From NCBI RefSeq assembly GCF_958979055.1, contig NC_084893.1, positions 25,052,987 to 25,116,986 of the forward strand: a stretch of DNA of 64,000 bases, written 5' to 3'. Shown here piece by piece: positions 1 through 10,826 of the stretch. The notes under the pieces are model-generated. The model was not told the DNA's origin, did not search any database, and worked only from the letters and a program-made list of their open reading frames with translations. Source of the DNA: Alnus glutinosa (taxonomy: Eukaryota > Streptophyta > Magnoliopsida > Fagales > Betulaceae). The position numbers and the translations under genes are program-made. Within the stretch, counting starts at the first letter, position 1. Every line of letters starts with the position of its first letter.

Positions 1-1116
1 AACTTTTTATTTTATTTTCTTATTTATATTGTTTATACAAGGCCCTTTTTTTTTTTTTACCCATCCACGTATTATCGATTCCATTACAATAACAAAATAT
101 ATGTTGGTTAGTGTGTTTTGGAAAATGCTTTTTATTTTTTGTTTTAAAAAAAAATGTTATAATGTGACCTACTAAGATAAAAGTATTTATTTATTTTTAA
201 TATTTTTATAAATATTTTATATTTTGAATCGTTTGTCACCATCTTTACTTTATATTATTACCACTATAAACTAAAAAGATAGAAAACAAAGATAGAACCA
301 CACGTAGCCAATTGTGATCCAAAAGAGTGATGATTAGGGTCAAATGTATCATTGAAAGAAGCAAAATGTCAATGCTTTTTTTCTTGCCAGTCTCACTCAA
401 ATAATCTTTTTAATATTCTTAACTTCGGCCCTAAGTTTGAATCTCGACATTGGGTATAACCCATAGCTCTTTTTGTTTTCTACGTATAGAGTAGAATTAT
501 AATATTTTTAATGCTTAGAAAATCAATAACGTATCTACTATATGTGTTTTTTTGGTGATTTTATTATTATTTTTTATGTTTTTCTTATATTAATGGAATG
601 GAATAGACTATAATAAAACTGTTGAGAATGCTCTGATGCGATTCTTAGGGGTCAAGTAATCGAGAACACTATCCATTGGTCAAAATTCATTCTTTTTTGT
701 TAAAGAATTAATACTTTGAGTTGAAATGTTTATTCTTACAACTTCTAGTCATACTATATATCGTCGGCCATTGAAATTCAAGTAAAATTCTCTAGATAGC
801 GAGGTGAATTCTTTGTTTTTTTATGCCCCACCGTTGCTTTTTAATTAATTTTTTATTTTATTAAAAAGTAACAACTGGGGATGAAAAAACGTCATCTATA
901 AATCACTGCTCTTATAAGAAAAAAAATTTATATGTACAAATTAGATTGCTAAAGCTTTGCCATGGTAATCTGTTATATATGGGCGTCATATATATATAGT
1001 GAGATGAAATCTGATGTGACAAAAATATTAGAGATACACATATATATATATATGCGATGTCCTCTCAAACAAAAATATTCCATGCATGATCCAATGTGTA
1101 CAATGATGATCATGAC
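1..1116. other. Intergenic, AT-rich, no gene seen
   Basis: This is AT-rich sequence with short TA runs near 980-1055. I see no reading frame with protein-like composition, no RNA gene and no recognisable repeat in it. It ends at the target-site duplication of the LTR element that follows. Confidence 0.6.
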
Positions 1117-1121
1117 ATGAC

Positions 1122-1501
1122 TGAGAGAAAATATAACAGGATATAAAACTTAAAAGATAAATAATAGAATAATAGAATAGAGACAAGAGAATTTTATGTA
1201 AGGAAGAGAGAGAAAGAAAGAGAGGAAGAGAGAAAGCGGAAGCTTATAATAGACTACATTGTGCTTATTTAGTTCATTGCATTTTCTTGCTTAACCTTTT
1301 ACAATACAAAAGTCCCTATTTATAGGGTTTAAAATGAATACAAATATGGTAATTAAATTTTCATCAAATATGGTAATTAGATCTCCATGATTTGATTACG
1401 ACACACCATAAATATGAAATATTACAATACCAATCAAATATGGAATATATGGAAAGTATATTATACTTTCTATATATTCTAGCCCTTCATATCTTCTAAC
1501 A
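1122..1501 (-). repeat. 3' LTR of the non-autonomous LTR element
   Basis: This 380-bp LTR matches the copy at 2929-3308 with about 13 substitutions by eye and no length change. It contains the palindromic tccctatttataggg segment near 1313-1328, which resembles a TATA region. On the plus strand it ends ttctaaca, so on the minus strand the LTR begins TGTTAGAA. Confidence 0.9.
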
Positions 1502-2928
1502 TCCCCCTTCAAACTCAAGGTTGAAGATTCTGGAATCTTGAGTTTGCAATAATAAATGCTTATTCTTCTTCTTTTGGAGATGACAACGATCAACGACAGT
1601 CAACGACGATGAATGGAGGAAGTCGGCGATGGTGAAGATGCGCCTTAAATATCAATGGGCCAACTATGGGCCAAAGAAAGTGAAAAGAAAAGAAAGATTG
1701 GGCCAACTATAGGCCAAAAAGAAAGTGAGCCAACTATGGGCTAAATAAGGCATGATATCACTTTTCAAATGCTAAAATAGAATGAGCCAACTATGGGCCA
1801 AAGAAAGTGAAAAGAAAAGAAAGATGAGGCCAACTTTGGGCCAAAAAAAAAAAATGAGCCCACTATGAGTTGAAGAGAGCATGAGTTTTAGAGAATACCT
1901 CAAATGTCAAAAGAAAGAGAAAGATGGAGTCAATAACCAAAAATAATGAGCCAACAAATGATATTACAATAATAAGCCAACAAAGGGCAAGAATAATATG
2001 GGCAATTTGGCCTCTTTTGATTTTGATTTTTTCTTTTCTTTTCTTTTCTTTTTCTTCTATTTTCTTTTTTTTCTCTCTTTTTTTTTTCATCTTCCCGAGA
2101 CTACCCATTGGGCATTCACTACCAAAACTACATCCTTTTTTTTTTTTTTTTTTTCATACCTTGCATCTGCATCACACAAATTGTTTAGAAACGCAGGTTA
2201 CGCAACACACACTTCCTTTCTTGCTGAACCAGGAAACGTCACCGGTGCTTCTGGACGGTGGACTGACGCTGTTGAGGGCGTTGGTGGCGGCGGCGGAGGC
2301 GAGATGGGTTGCTGTTGGAGAGAATTGCCGAAAAATGGTGGCTCACTAGTGAACTGTGATGGTGGGCTGCAAAAGCGTGGAAGGAGGCCGGAGGGACTGT
2401 GTCGTGTGGTGTTGGAGAGGATGGCCAGAATTGGTTGCGGCACCACTGAGGCGGCGGTGGGCTGGAATTGGTTGCCTTTGCTGGTTGCTGGGTGGGAGAA
2501 CAGTGGAGAAAACGGTCTCTGTGTTGTTGGGTATTAAAGAGAGGGCACATGAGGTGTTACACTTTATGTGTGGCTGGACAAATAGAGGGGAAGATCATGT
2601 GTTTGACAGAAAGACGCAGAGAAGCTGCAGAAAGAAAAAGAAGACGACGTTGGTCGATTTTGAAGGCTCTTTTTTTTTGTGCCTTTTTTTTTTTTTTTTT
2701 TTGAGAAAAGAAAGGAGATTTTGGGAGAACAGTGGAGTGGAGAGAACTCTTTCTGCAGAATTTGAGTGGAGGAACTGAAATGGCGTGGGCCATATTAGAA
2801 AAAAAAAAAAATTTAAGACAGAAAAGGGATAGAAGAGAGGATCTTGAGGCTAAAGTGTTTGACAGAAGTATACTAAGAACTTCAAGAAGGGAAGAACGAC
2901 GTTGGTCGATTTTCAGGCTTTGATACCA

Positions 2929-3308
2929 TGAGAGAAAATATAACAGGATAGAAAACTTAAAAGACAAATAGTAGAATAATAGAATAGAGACAAGAGAATT
3001 TTATGTAAGGAAGAGAGAGAAAGAGAGAGAGGAAGAAAGAAAGCGGAAGCTTATAATAGACTACATTGTGCTTCTTTAGTTCATTGCATTTTATTGCTTA
3101 ACCTTTTACAATACAAAAGTCCCTATTTATAGGGTTTAAAATGAATACAAATATGGTAATTAAATCCTCATCAAATATGGTAATTAGATCCCCATGATTT
3201 GATTACGACACAGCATAAATATGAAATATTACAATACCAATCAAATATGGAATATATGAAAAGTATATTATACTTTCTATATATTCTAGCCCATCATATC
3301 TTCTAACA
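2929..3308 (-). repeat. 5' LTR of the non-autonomous LTR element
   Basis: Second LTR copy, also 380 bp. The primer-binding site lies immediately next to it at 2916-2928 (minus-strand reading). Divergence from the other LTR is about 3.4 percent by eye, which suggests a fairly recent insertion on a plant-genome scale. Confidence 0.9.
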
Positions 3309-3313
3309 ATGAC

Positions 3314-6004
3314 TACATATATATATATATATGGTCAATCCAGTGGTACTACTGTTGTTGATTTTGTGATTAAGAGCTAGAACATAAATAGGCGACTTTC
3401 ATACTTTCTTTATTTCTTTCTTAGGGAAGTATAATAGAATTTCTATTAGGTTTTGAAAAATTGCACCCGTGAACCACAAAAAATGAGTTACATTCGTGCA
3501 GGACAGGGTGCCTGGGGGCGGGGGTGCGAGTTGGGCGGTGGGGGGTGGGTTTGGACGAAAGAGATGAAGAGACGAAATAAGAAACAAAATTACGAATTTA
3601 TTCAATACAGAATCAAAGACCAAGACCAAGAAAAACATCACAAATTTATTCAATACATAATCAAATACTAAGAACGAGATAATAGCATATATATTTGTTT
3701 ACATGAATCATAAATATTGCCAATAAAATATTACAAAGGCGTACCTTATGAATTTGGCAAATGAAGTGATTAGGCGATGAGGTTTAAAGTATTCTAGAAG
3801 CTGAATTTTGAGCTGAAGAATCATGGTCGCCAGTCTTCCTCATAAACGGAAAAAGAAAAGGGGGTCTTCCAATCTTCCTCATAAATGGAAGGAAGAAGAC
3901 GGAAGGAGGGTGAGGAGGTGAAGGAGAAAAGGAAAAAAGATGAAGGGCAGGCGGCGCAAGGGTTTCCTAGCAACTGTAAAAAAAAAAAAAATGAAGAAGA
4001 CAAAGGGCGGCGGCTAGGAAAGTAGAAATGAAGAAGGGGTAGTTGGGTAGGATTTTTAGAATTTGATGTCTTTAGAAGGGTCAGCGGGCGCGAGTCCCCG
4101 AGGTTTTAAAAAACCCCAACCCGTAACTGCCTAAAAATTGAATTTTTTTGAAAATTCGGGGTGAGGACTACGTGTCGAGTGTGCAGGTTTTTGCCCACCC
4201 CTATTTGTAGCGGTTTGTAAACAATTTATGTCCATAAAAACATGAGCTCATCCAATTCATGTCACATGACACTCATAGAAACTGTCATGTCAGTTTGTAA
4301 AGGGTTATAATAAAATTAGTGTTGCATACTACACTCTCATTCAATTTTCATTTTATTAAACTGACAATGCTCATCAGCCCTTATAATTTTTTATTTTTTA
4401 TTTTTTTTTAAAAGGCTTATTCAAGGGCTGATGGGTCCATCAACACGGTAAGATGAAAGTATAATATGTAGCATAACTTGTATAACAAAATTATAAAAGT
4501 CTATTAAATAAAATTAGTCAAGCTATAATACTCAAATATAAAACATTTTAATAGTTTTTGAAGGGGTTCAACTAATTTCCCATTTTAAATGCGTCCTTTT
4601 AAATAATGCACCGACAATCTGAATTCAAATCCAAATCAAATAATTTTTTCTTTGGAATAATATTACTTTTTATATTAGATTTTCATATTAATTTTATACT
4701 GATTGATATAATGTATTTTAAGTGATTAATATTTTTGTATTTTTTTTTTTAAGTAACTGACATGAAAAGTTACTTAAAATGTATCATATCAGCGGTGTGA
4801 AATTGGTGTAAAAATCATGTTTAAAGTATAACATTATTCATTTCCAAAAACTAAAATAAAAGGAGAATTGTTTTTCATAAAATTGCTCAATAAAAGTAGA
4901 ATTGTTTTATTAATCCCATTTGGCGGTTCGTAAACACACCGCACGCATGTACACGAGTGCCAAAACCGCACGCATGCCAAAACACGAGTGCCTAAACGGG
5001 GAGGTTCGAGACTGAAGTATTTATCACACCTGACACCAGGCCAGTTTTGATTAAAAAAACAAGCCCCGATTGTTGGGCTGGATCCAATTGTGCATTACTT
5101 GTTTATTCCTTAAAGCAATCTTCGAGCCAATTTTGGACCAGGCCCAACACATCCAAATTTTAATTTTGGACAAGAATGCTGCATTATTAAGCTCTATTCA
5201 TAAATTATTTTAGTCGTCTACATGGTGATATGTATATAGCAGCATGAAATTGTTAAGCTCTATTCATAAAGATATATTATTTGCATAATTTTTATATAAT
5301 AATTACACAACAATATTAATGTATTAAGTATTTGTTTTTTTTTTTATAAATAAAATAAAAATACTGAACACATCAATATTGTTGTACAATTAGTTGTACA
5401 ACAATTAACATATCTCATTCATAAAATACAATATAAAAAAGAAAAAAAGAAAGAAAGAAAGAAAAATAAAGAAAAAGAAGCTAGCTGTATTTGGTGTTTG
5501 ATCGACTCCGACAGTCACGGAATTGATAGCAATTCCTGAAAGCACGTATTTGCGGAATTGCGCCTCTCCAGGTCGTTGCTTGAGACTTGTGCGATGGTCT
5601 ATAAAGTATAAACCGGTCCAAAATAATAATACAAAGACTTTGTTATTGACGAAAATAAGTCTAATGGTCAATTCAAGTATGACCAAGCCAATTTGGTCAT
5701 TAATCATATAAAAACAAAAATACCCATAGAAAAGTTCTTCCATGTTGACTCTGTCGCAAACGGCATGAATCATGACCATAAGTACATTAAAAATAAATAA
5801 ATATTGGGGGTTGGCTATGCACAATGACAATAAAATAATAGAATTTACATATTGGCAATATCAGGAGTATTCTAAATATGTTTTAATTTTATTACAAAAA
5901 AAAAATGTTATAATTTTATTATAGTCAACAATTTTCCATCTCTCCATAAGAGCAAATATATAGGTTTTCTTTGATAATGTTTTTAGAGGGTATTTTTTGT
6001 TTGA
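3314..6004. other. Intergenic, no gene supported
   Basis: AT-rich DNA without a supported gene. A small inverted repeat is present around 4369-4440 (atcagccctt and aagggctgat), possibly part of a MITE. A 141-codon minus-strand frame at 5405-5830 has a stretch of ordinary-looking residues but ends in low-complexity Phe runs. It has no family resemblance that I recognise, so I do not call it a gene. Confidence 0.5.
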
Positions 6005-6645
6005 GAGAAATACAATAAAGCCATATGAACTAACAACGGTTTTATAATAGTCACTTGAATTTTTAAGTGTACTAATATGACCTATCGAACTCCCAAAATG
6101 TTCCAAAAAATGTCACTTTTGTCAAAATATTCCTATAATATTCATATTATCTTAAAAACTAAAAAAAAAAAAAAAACTAAACTATTATTTTTTATAAAAA
6201 TAAATGCAAAATAAATCATTGTAGATGACTTAAATTACAAATCGTTTACAATGGAATAAAAAATAATTCAAACATTTTCAAGGTAGCCAAAAAATAACAT
6301 GACATGTGTCACTCTTATTAAAAGAAATCAATTATTTTTTTAATTAAAAAATTTTAATTTTTTTAAGTTTTTAATTTCTTTAACTTTTTAGTTTTATATT
6401 AATAGTTTGTTTTTTTTTTTTTAAAAAAATATTTCTTTATTTATTTTTTTAAATAGTTTTTTATTAATATTTTTATTTTAGTTTTTAAAATAAGAAGTGC
6501 ATTATAGGAATATTTCGAGAAAAATGATATTTTTGGCACACTTTGATAGTTAAATAAGTGACATTAGTGCACTTGAAAATTCAAGGGATATTCTAAAATC
6601 AACTGCTAGTTCATGGAGCTTTTTTATATTTTTTTCTTTTAAAAC
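6005..6645. mobile_element. Inverted-repeat element, MULE/MITE-like (ends approximate)
   Basis: The left part (from about 6005: aaatacaataaagcc, then atgaactaacaac and cttgaatttttaagtg) reappears inverted on the right (cacttgaaaattcaag, then aactgctagttcatgg, then aaaaaagctcc read backwards). The arms are about 150-200 bp and diverged, around an AT-only centre. The general layout resembles the element at 58055-59063. I could not fix the exact ends or a target duplication. Confidence 0.5.
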
Positions 6646-6920
6646 TTTGAGTGTTTTATGAATGTTTTATAGTTTGAATTATTTCTTAATATAAAAGGAA
6701 AAATAAAAAATAAAAAAAAAAAGAAAGTTATTTTTAGTTTTTTAGTGGATGGCTTCTAATCATAAATCCACTTTTCTAATGGAAGAACATTACCCACTAT
6801 TATACACCACCCTTTAAATAATTATTTTTAGAACACCTTTCAGTGGTAGTTTTTAAACGGAGCAAGAGGTAAACGAAGCGTGGCATCGCCGGCCCGTGGA
6901 TGCAAACTATGTGCCCATCT

Positions 6921-6928
6921 TATATAAA
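6921..6928 (+). promoter_or_regulatory. TATA box of the membrane-protein gene
   Basis: TATATAAA lies about 140 bp upstream of the chosen ATG at 7071. It falls inside the upstream part of an open frame that begins near 6900. This argues that transcription starts near 6950 and that the true start codon is the one at 7071. Confidence 0.6.
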
Positions 6929-7070
6929 TCGCACAGGAAACACAAACACAAGCGCAACACACTTTTCCACCGCTTTCTCAGAATCCTTAACCCCAACATT
7001 TTCGGGAAACAAACACCCCTCTGAATCCTTGCAACCACCGCCACCCCAGTTCATTCGAATCCATGCCCTC

Positions 7071-8421
7071 ATGGAATCCAACAAGACCAGATTAAAAAAC
7101 AAGAACAAAAAGAAGAACGAGTACAAGAATCGCAATATGGACAACAAGAACAGGTTCTTTCAGTGCTTTAGACCGGTCACCGTTGACGGTCGGGGTCCGG
7201 TTAAAAGGTTGCGGCGTCCGGACGGACCGGGCGAACCAGCTTTCAAGTACATCGCTATGGGAGAGATGGAGGGGGTGGTGTTCAAGAAGATATTGCCGCC
7301 GGATTTGGCAGCGGATATAGATAAAGAAGAAGGCGACGGTGGCCGGAGAGAGAAAAGCTCGAACGGCAGGCTATCGAGGATTTTGAAATCGGTTTTGTCC
7401 GGGACGTCCTCGGTTAGTACTTTGACTTTCTCTGTTTACTCTGTTCGGTACTCTGTTTTATGGATGGTTTTTAGTCTCTCTCTCTTTCTGCGTTTTCTTG
7501 ATTATATTGTTGTTTTCGGACTTCCACTTTGCATAAAAGAGAAGACCCATATTCCACAATCTTCTTCTCTGCGTCTTTACTCAGGAAATATCTACACTTG
7601 ACCACAAAAGCTTAACTTACCAATTACCATAATCTTCTTCTCTGTGTCTTTCTTTATAAGGTTTTGGAGTAAATATAAACATGAGATTTGATTATAATTA
7701 ATCCGTAAATAGAGAATATTTCAACGTTATCCGAATATAGAATATTTTTTTTTTCGTATATTCTAACAAGTTGATTAATAAATACTGGGTCCTTAATTTT
7801 CTATCCAATGCAACGCTTCTTAATTTTTTATTTTCTATTTTTTTTGGTATGCTTGTGATACATACTTTATTTACTTGTCAATCCCACTCCATACGTTTTA
7901 TTGTACTCTGCTTTCCTGCCATCTGTGAAACTGATAATCCATGCATACATTGTCTTCAGTGGGCGAAGAGGAGTAGCAAAAGAAATCTTGGACAAAGATC
8001 TTTCCGGTTAGAGACATCGAACTCGACGGAGGAATCTCCGACGAATAAACAAAGTTTGTCCGACGATGAAAAAAAGCTCACAGTTAATTCAAACGATTCT
8101 GATACGAGGCCTTTGCTCGAAACATGCAACTCGTTTAGATCAAACTTACCAGGGCCTAAACAGAGGCGGGATGATGCCCAAAAGCCCGGAAATGAAGATG
8201 GAGGTTGTGGTTTTAATGCAGGGTTGTGTTTGCTTGTTATTTGTCTTTTGGTTTTGACTTTTTGGGGCAAGATTTTCGCTATCTTTTGTACTTCGACGTG
8301 GTTTTACTTGATTCCTCGAAGCACTAGATACGCATCTCCAGGAGATGGGAAGGTGTTTTCAGGGTTTGACTTTGAGAAGAATAATAAGAAGGTCATCATG
8401 GAAGGACTGTTAGAAACTTAG
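7071..8421 (+). CDS. Single-pass membrane protein of unknown function (two exons)
   Basis: Exons are 7071-7412 and 7960-8421, joined in phase 0 (TCG|GTTAGT donor, cttcag|TGG acceptor), giving 267 aa. The N-terminal third is very basic (Lys/Arg/Asn-rich, residues 1-25), followed by a short RFFQCFRPV motif. The middle is acidic and Ser-rich. A strongly hydrophobic segment lies at about residues 204-233 (LCLLVICLLVLTFWGK and on), followed by a short charged tail. There is no signal peptide. The shape suggests a C-terminally anchored plant protein. It reminds me of the family annotated in Arabidopsis as uncharacterised protein At5g23160, but that is from memory. The start at 7071 is chosen because the TATA box lies downstream of the earlier in-frame ATGs. 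The first intron is 547 bp. No function is known to me. Confidence 0.8.
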
Positions 8422-9753
8422 AAAGGAACCAATAACCATGCTTGCCGAGTCAAACCCTGTAAAAAATAATAATAATAATTTTTTTTTTCTTTTTTTCTCC
8501 TGATCTTTGGGATTATCCCACACATGGCATCTCTCTTTGACGAGAAGATCACTAGATCAGTTTAGATTTCTTTTTAATGTATGCATGTTTCAATTTCAAG
8601 AAATGGACGTGTATAAATATGTTTCTAAAATTTCGTACAGAAAATTTTTATCCTTGTCTTTCGTAGATTTTATATCATATCAAGGGCATCCCAATAAGCT
8701 ATTCATTTTAAAATTTTCATTAAATTTGAGTGAATCTTGACCTTAAAGAAACTTATTTTAACAGATTATCTACAATTTTTTTTTTTATCATTTTTTGAAT
8801 TCCTCACTCATTTTACCTCACTTTTTGTCAATTTTCATTTGATATGAGTGGTTGCTTAAAATTAATAAAAAAAATTAATATTTTGTTAAAATAGAAAAAT
8901 ATTTGGAGAGTTTAGTGTAAGAAGTTTGTTAAAAGCAGTAGTTAAAATAATAAAAGTAAATTTTTTTTTCCCGCTAAAATTTGGTTAAAGTTTGAAAAGC
9001 TTATTGAAATGCTCTAAACAATTGCTTTTAGATTTTTATCAAATATATTGCTTGGATTTTCACTTGTTAGATTTTTTTAACTTTTCAAAGCATTAAGCTT
9101 GTGAATATGATGGTAGAGTAATCATAGATTCATCTATCCATTCTCCCATATTTTCGCTTTTTAAAATTATTATTAGATTTGTATAGTCCATATGTATCCC
9201 ACACATAAGCCTACAAATTTAATAATAATTTTGAAAGTGTCAAATTTAAGGGTCATATAAAAATTAGTTGTAATTATATCGAGTTCGGATAATGTCAAAA
9301 TATAAATATAAGATTATATAAAACAAACATAACCCACCCTATTAATTAAACAGCCATACTAATCTTTAACCCTTATTCTTTAATTTCGTATTAAGCTCAT
9401 ATCAAATTCACAATCAAAATTAATTCCTCATGGGCAGCCTCTTTATGGTGGGTTGAAGATCCAGGTGCTCGATTTCACAAACTTGGCTCCATAAACCGGT
9501 GGCGAGCATGGATTGGCATCGATTTAACAAACTTAGCTAGATAATATATATATATTTTTTAAAAAAATTATTCCAACTACCTACTTTTTAAAAGTATTTT
9601 AAAACCAAAAAGAAAATAAGTAGGTCACACTTTTTTTTCTAAATGGGGTCGGAATAATTTTTTCTAACTTAATTTATTAAATTGATATGTATTTAAAAAA
9701 TATGTGAAAATTACTGTTTTATTAAAAATGCTTTCTTAAAAAAAAGAAAAAAA
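8422..9753. other. 3' flank and AT-rich intergenic DNA
   Basis: The first hundred bases are the likely 3' UTR of the membrane-protein gene, with AATAATAATAAT around 8467-8478. The rest is AT-rich sequence with no supported gene or delimited repeat. Confidence 0.5.
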
Positions 9754-10024
9754 GTATGAGCAAGGATTTTTTACTGTCATTTTATACTCCGTTTGTTTCG
9801 ACGTAAAATAATATCTGGAAAATGATTTTGGCATTTTCCGGTAAAGTATGAGCAAGGACTTTTTACAGTCATTTTATGCTCAGTTTGTTTCGACGTAAAA
9901 TAATATATGGAAAATGATTTTGGCATTTTCCGGTAAAGTATGAGCAAGGACTTTTTACAGTCATTTTATGCTCCGTTTGTTTCAACGTAAAATAATATCT
10001 GGAAAATAATTTTGGCATTTTCCG
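9754..10024. repeat. Tandem repeat, three copies of a 92-bp unit
   Basis: Copies begin at 9754, 9846 and 9938, each with gtatgagcaagg. Each unit includes ctccgtttgtttcgacgtaaaa and ggaaaatgattttggcattttccgg, which looks like the terminus of a DNA transposon plus flank. The matching inverted terminus (cgacacaaacggagcat) is at about 10645-10661, so the tandem array may be an amplified end of the element that follows. Confidence 0.8.
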
Positions 10025-10662
10025 GTGTTTGGTAGGGGCGAAAATAATAGTCAATCGAAAAATGATTTCTGTTTGATCGAAAACCCTTAGTAAATTTCGG
10101 AAAATGATTTACGCTTTTAAAAAGCGTAAATCATTTTCCGAAGATGCCAGACGCATTCGACACCTATTAAACGACATAGTCGACCTTCACTTCAAGCAGT
10201 CGACCATCACCGAAATCTTGCCGGTATCAAAATCCGACAGCATCCGATCTATGTCGCCGGATTCTGGCCAATCCAGCCAGTATGCCGGAGTCTGGCCGTT
10301 TAGTGCCGGAATCCGACCAACCCAGATTTCGACGAAACTGTTCGGATTCCGGCCTTTATCTTGGATTCTGGCTATAGTAGTCGGAAAGGCGAAATTCGGT
10401 AAAAGTGGCCAAAACTGTCGGTCAATGACGGAATCTCGTCTTCGGTAATTTTTATATTATTTTACATTAATATTATATGTTTTGAATAAAAATTGATTTT
10501 TATAGGTTAATAGATCGAATAAAAATATTAAAAAAATTTTGTAATTTCAATATGAGTCAAACACCGAAAAATACTTTTAGTGAAAAATATTTTTTAAAAA
10601 TATAACTTCTCTAAAATCATTTTACAACGAAAATCGGTTTACCTCGACACAAACGGAGCATT
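9967..10662. mobile_element. Non-autonomous DNA transposon (tgctccgtttgt ends)
   Basis: The left end reads atgctccgtttgtttcaacg and the right end, inverted, reads atgctccgtttgtgtcgagg. The interior contains a 43-bp near-perfect palindrome at 10098-10140 and a GC-richer block (10190-10440) of repeated ccgg-containing phrases. A related block occurs at about 23400-23780. I found no convincing target-site duplication, so the superfamily is open. Confidence 0.6.
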
Positions 10663-10735
10663 AGTGAAATTGTTATCGAACTGTTTTCAACGATGTCACA
10701 CATGCGCCGGAGAAGAGCATATCACTAGCAGCCTT

Positions 10736-10759
10736 AAACCCTGGTTAAACTTAAACCCT
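10736..10759 (+). promoter_or_regulatory. Two telo-box motifs upstream of the tRNA methyltransferase gene
   Basis: AAACCCT occurs at 10736-10742 and again at 10753-10759, about 70-90 bp before the ATG. Telo-boxes are known in plants to be enriched in promoters and leaders of translation-related genes, which fits a tRNA-modifying enzyme. Regulation is inferred. Confidence 0.45.
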
Positions 10760-10826
10760 CCGTCACTCACACACAACGTTTCATTTCATTTCAAAATTTC
10801 AACCCCGAAACTCATTCACAGCCAAC

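Larger units (their letters stand above)
1117..3313 (-). mobile_element. Non-autonomous LTR retrotransposon (complete, no gag-pol)
   Basis: Two 380-bp direct repeats (1122-1501 and 2929-3308), each beginning TG and ending CA on the plus strand, flank a 1.4 kb interior. The 5-bp duplication atgac is present on both sides (1117-1121 and 3309-3313). Read on the minus strand, the LTR at 2929-3308 is followed directly by TGGTATCAAAGCC, a near match to the primer site for initiator tRNA-Met. A purine-rich tract (TTTGAAGGGGGA, 1502-1513) abuts the other LTR. The element is therefore oriented on the minus strand. The interior has no gag, protease, integrase or reverse transcriptase frame. It holds repeats of a ggccaactatgggcc motif (about 1655-1860) and poly-pyrimidine runs. 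It fits a LARD/TRIM-like element moved in trans, probably by a Copia-type relative; that class is inferred from the primer site only. Confidence 0.93.

Noticed and set aside
1863..2967. Many overlapping short frames on both strands
   Set aside because: They lie inside the LTR element and are dominated by poly-pyrimidine runs (Phe, Lys and Arg runs); none resembles gag or pol.
5405..5830. 141-codon minus-strand frame
   Set aside because: It mixes hydrophobic AT-rich sequence with a terminal Phe run and has no motif; the partial normal-looking stretch is not enough.
6900..7070. Upstream in-frame ATGs of the membrane-protein gene
   Set aside because: A good TATA box lies at 6921-6928, downstream of the first ATGs, so this stretch is promoter and leader rather than coding.
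9754..10024. CRISPR-like or satellite array
   Set aside because: Three contiguous 92-bp direct repeats without spacers in a plant nuclear context; it is a simple tandem duplication.
9967..10662. Assigning the tgctccgtttgt element to a superfamily
   Set aside because: No 8- or 9-bp target duplication could be found at the apparent ends, so I left it unclassified.
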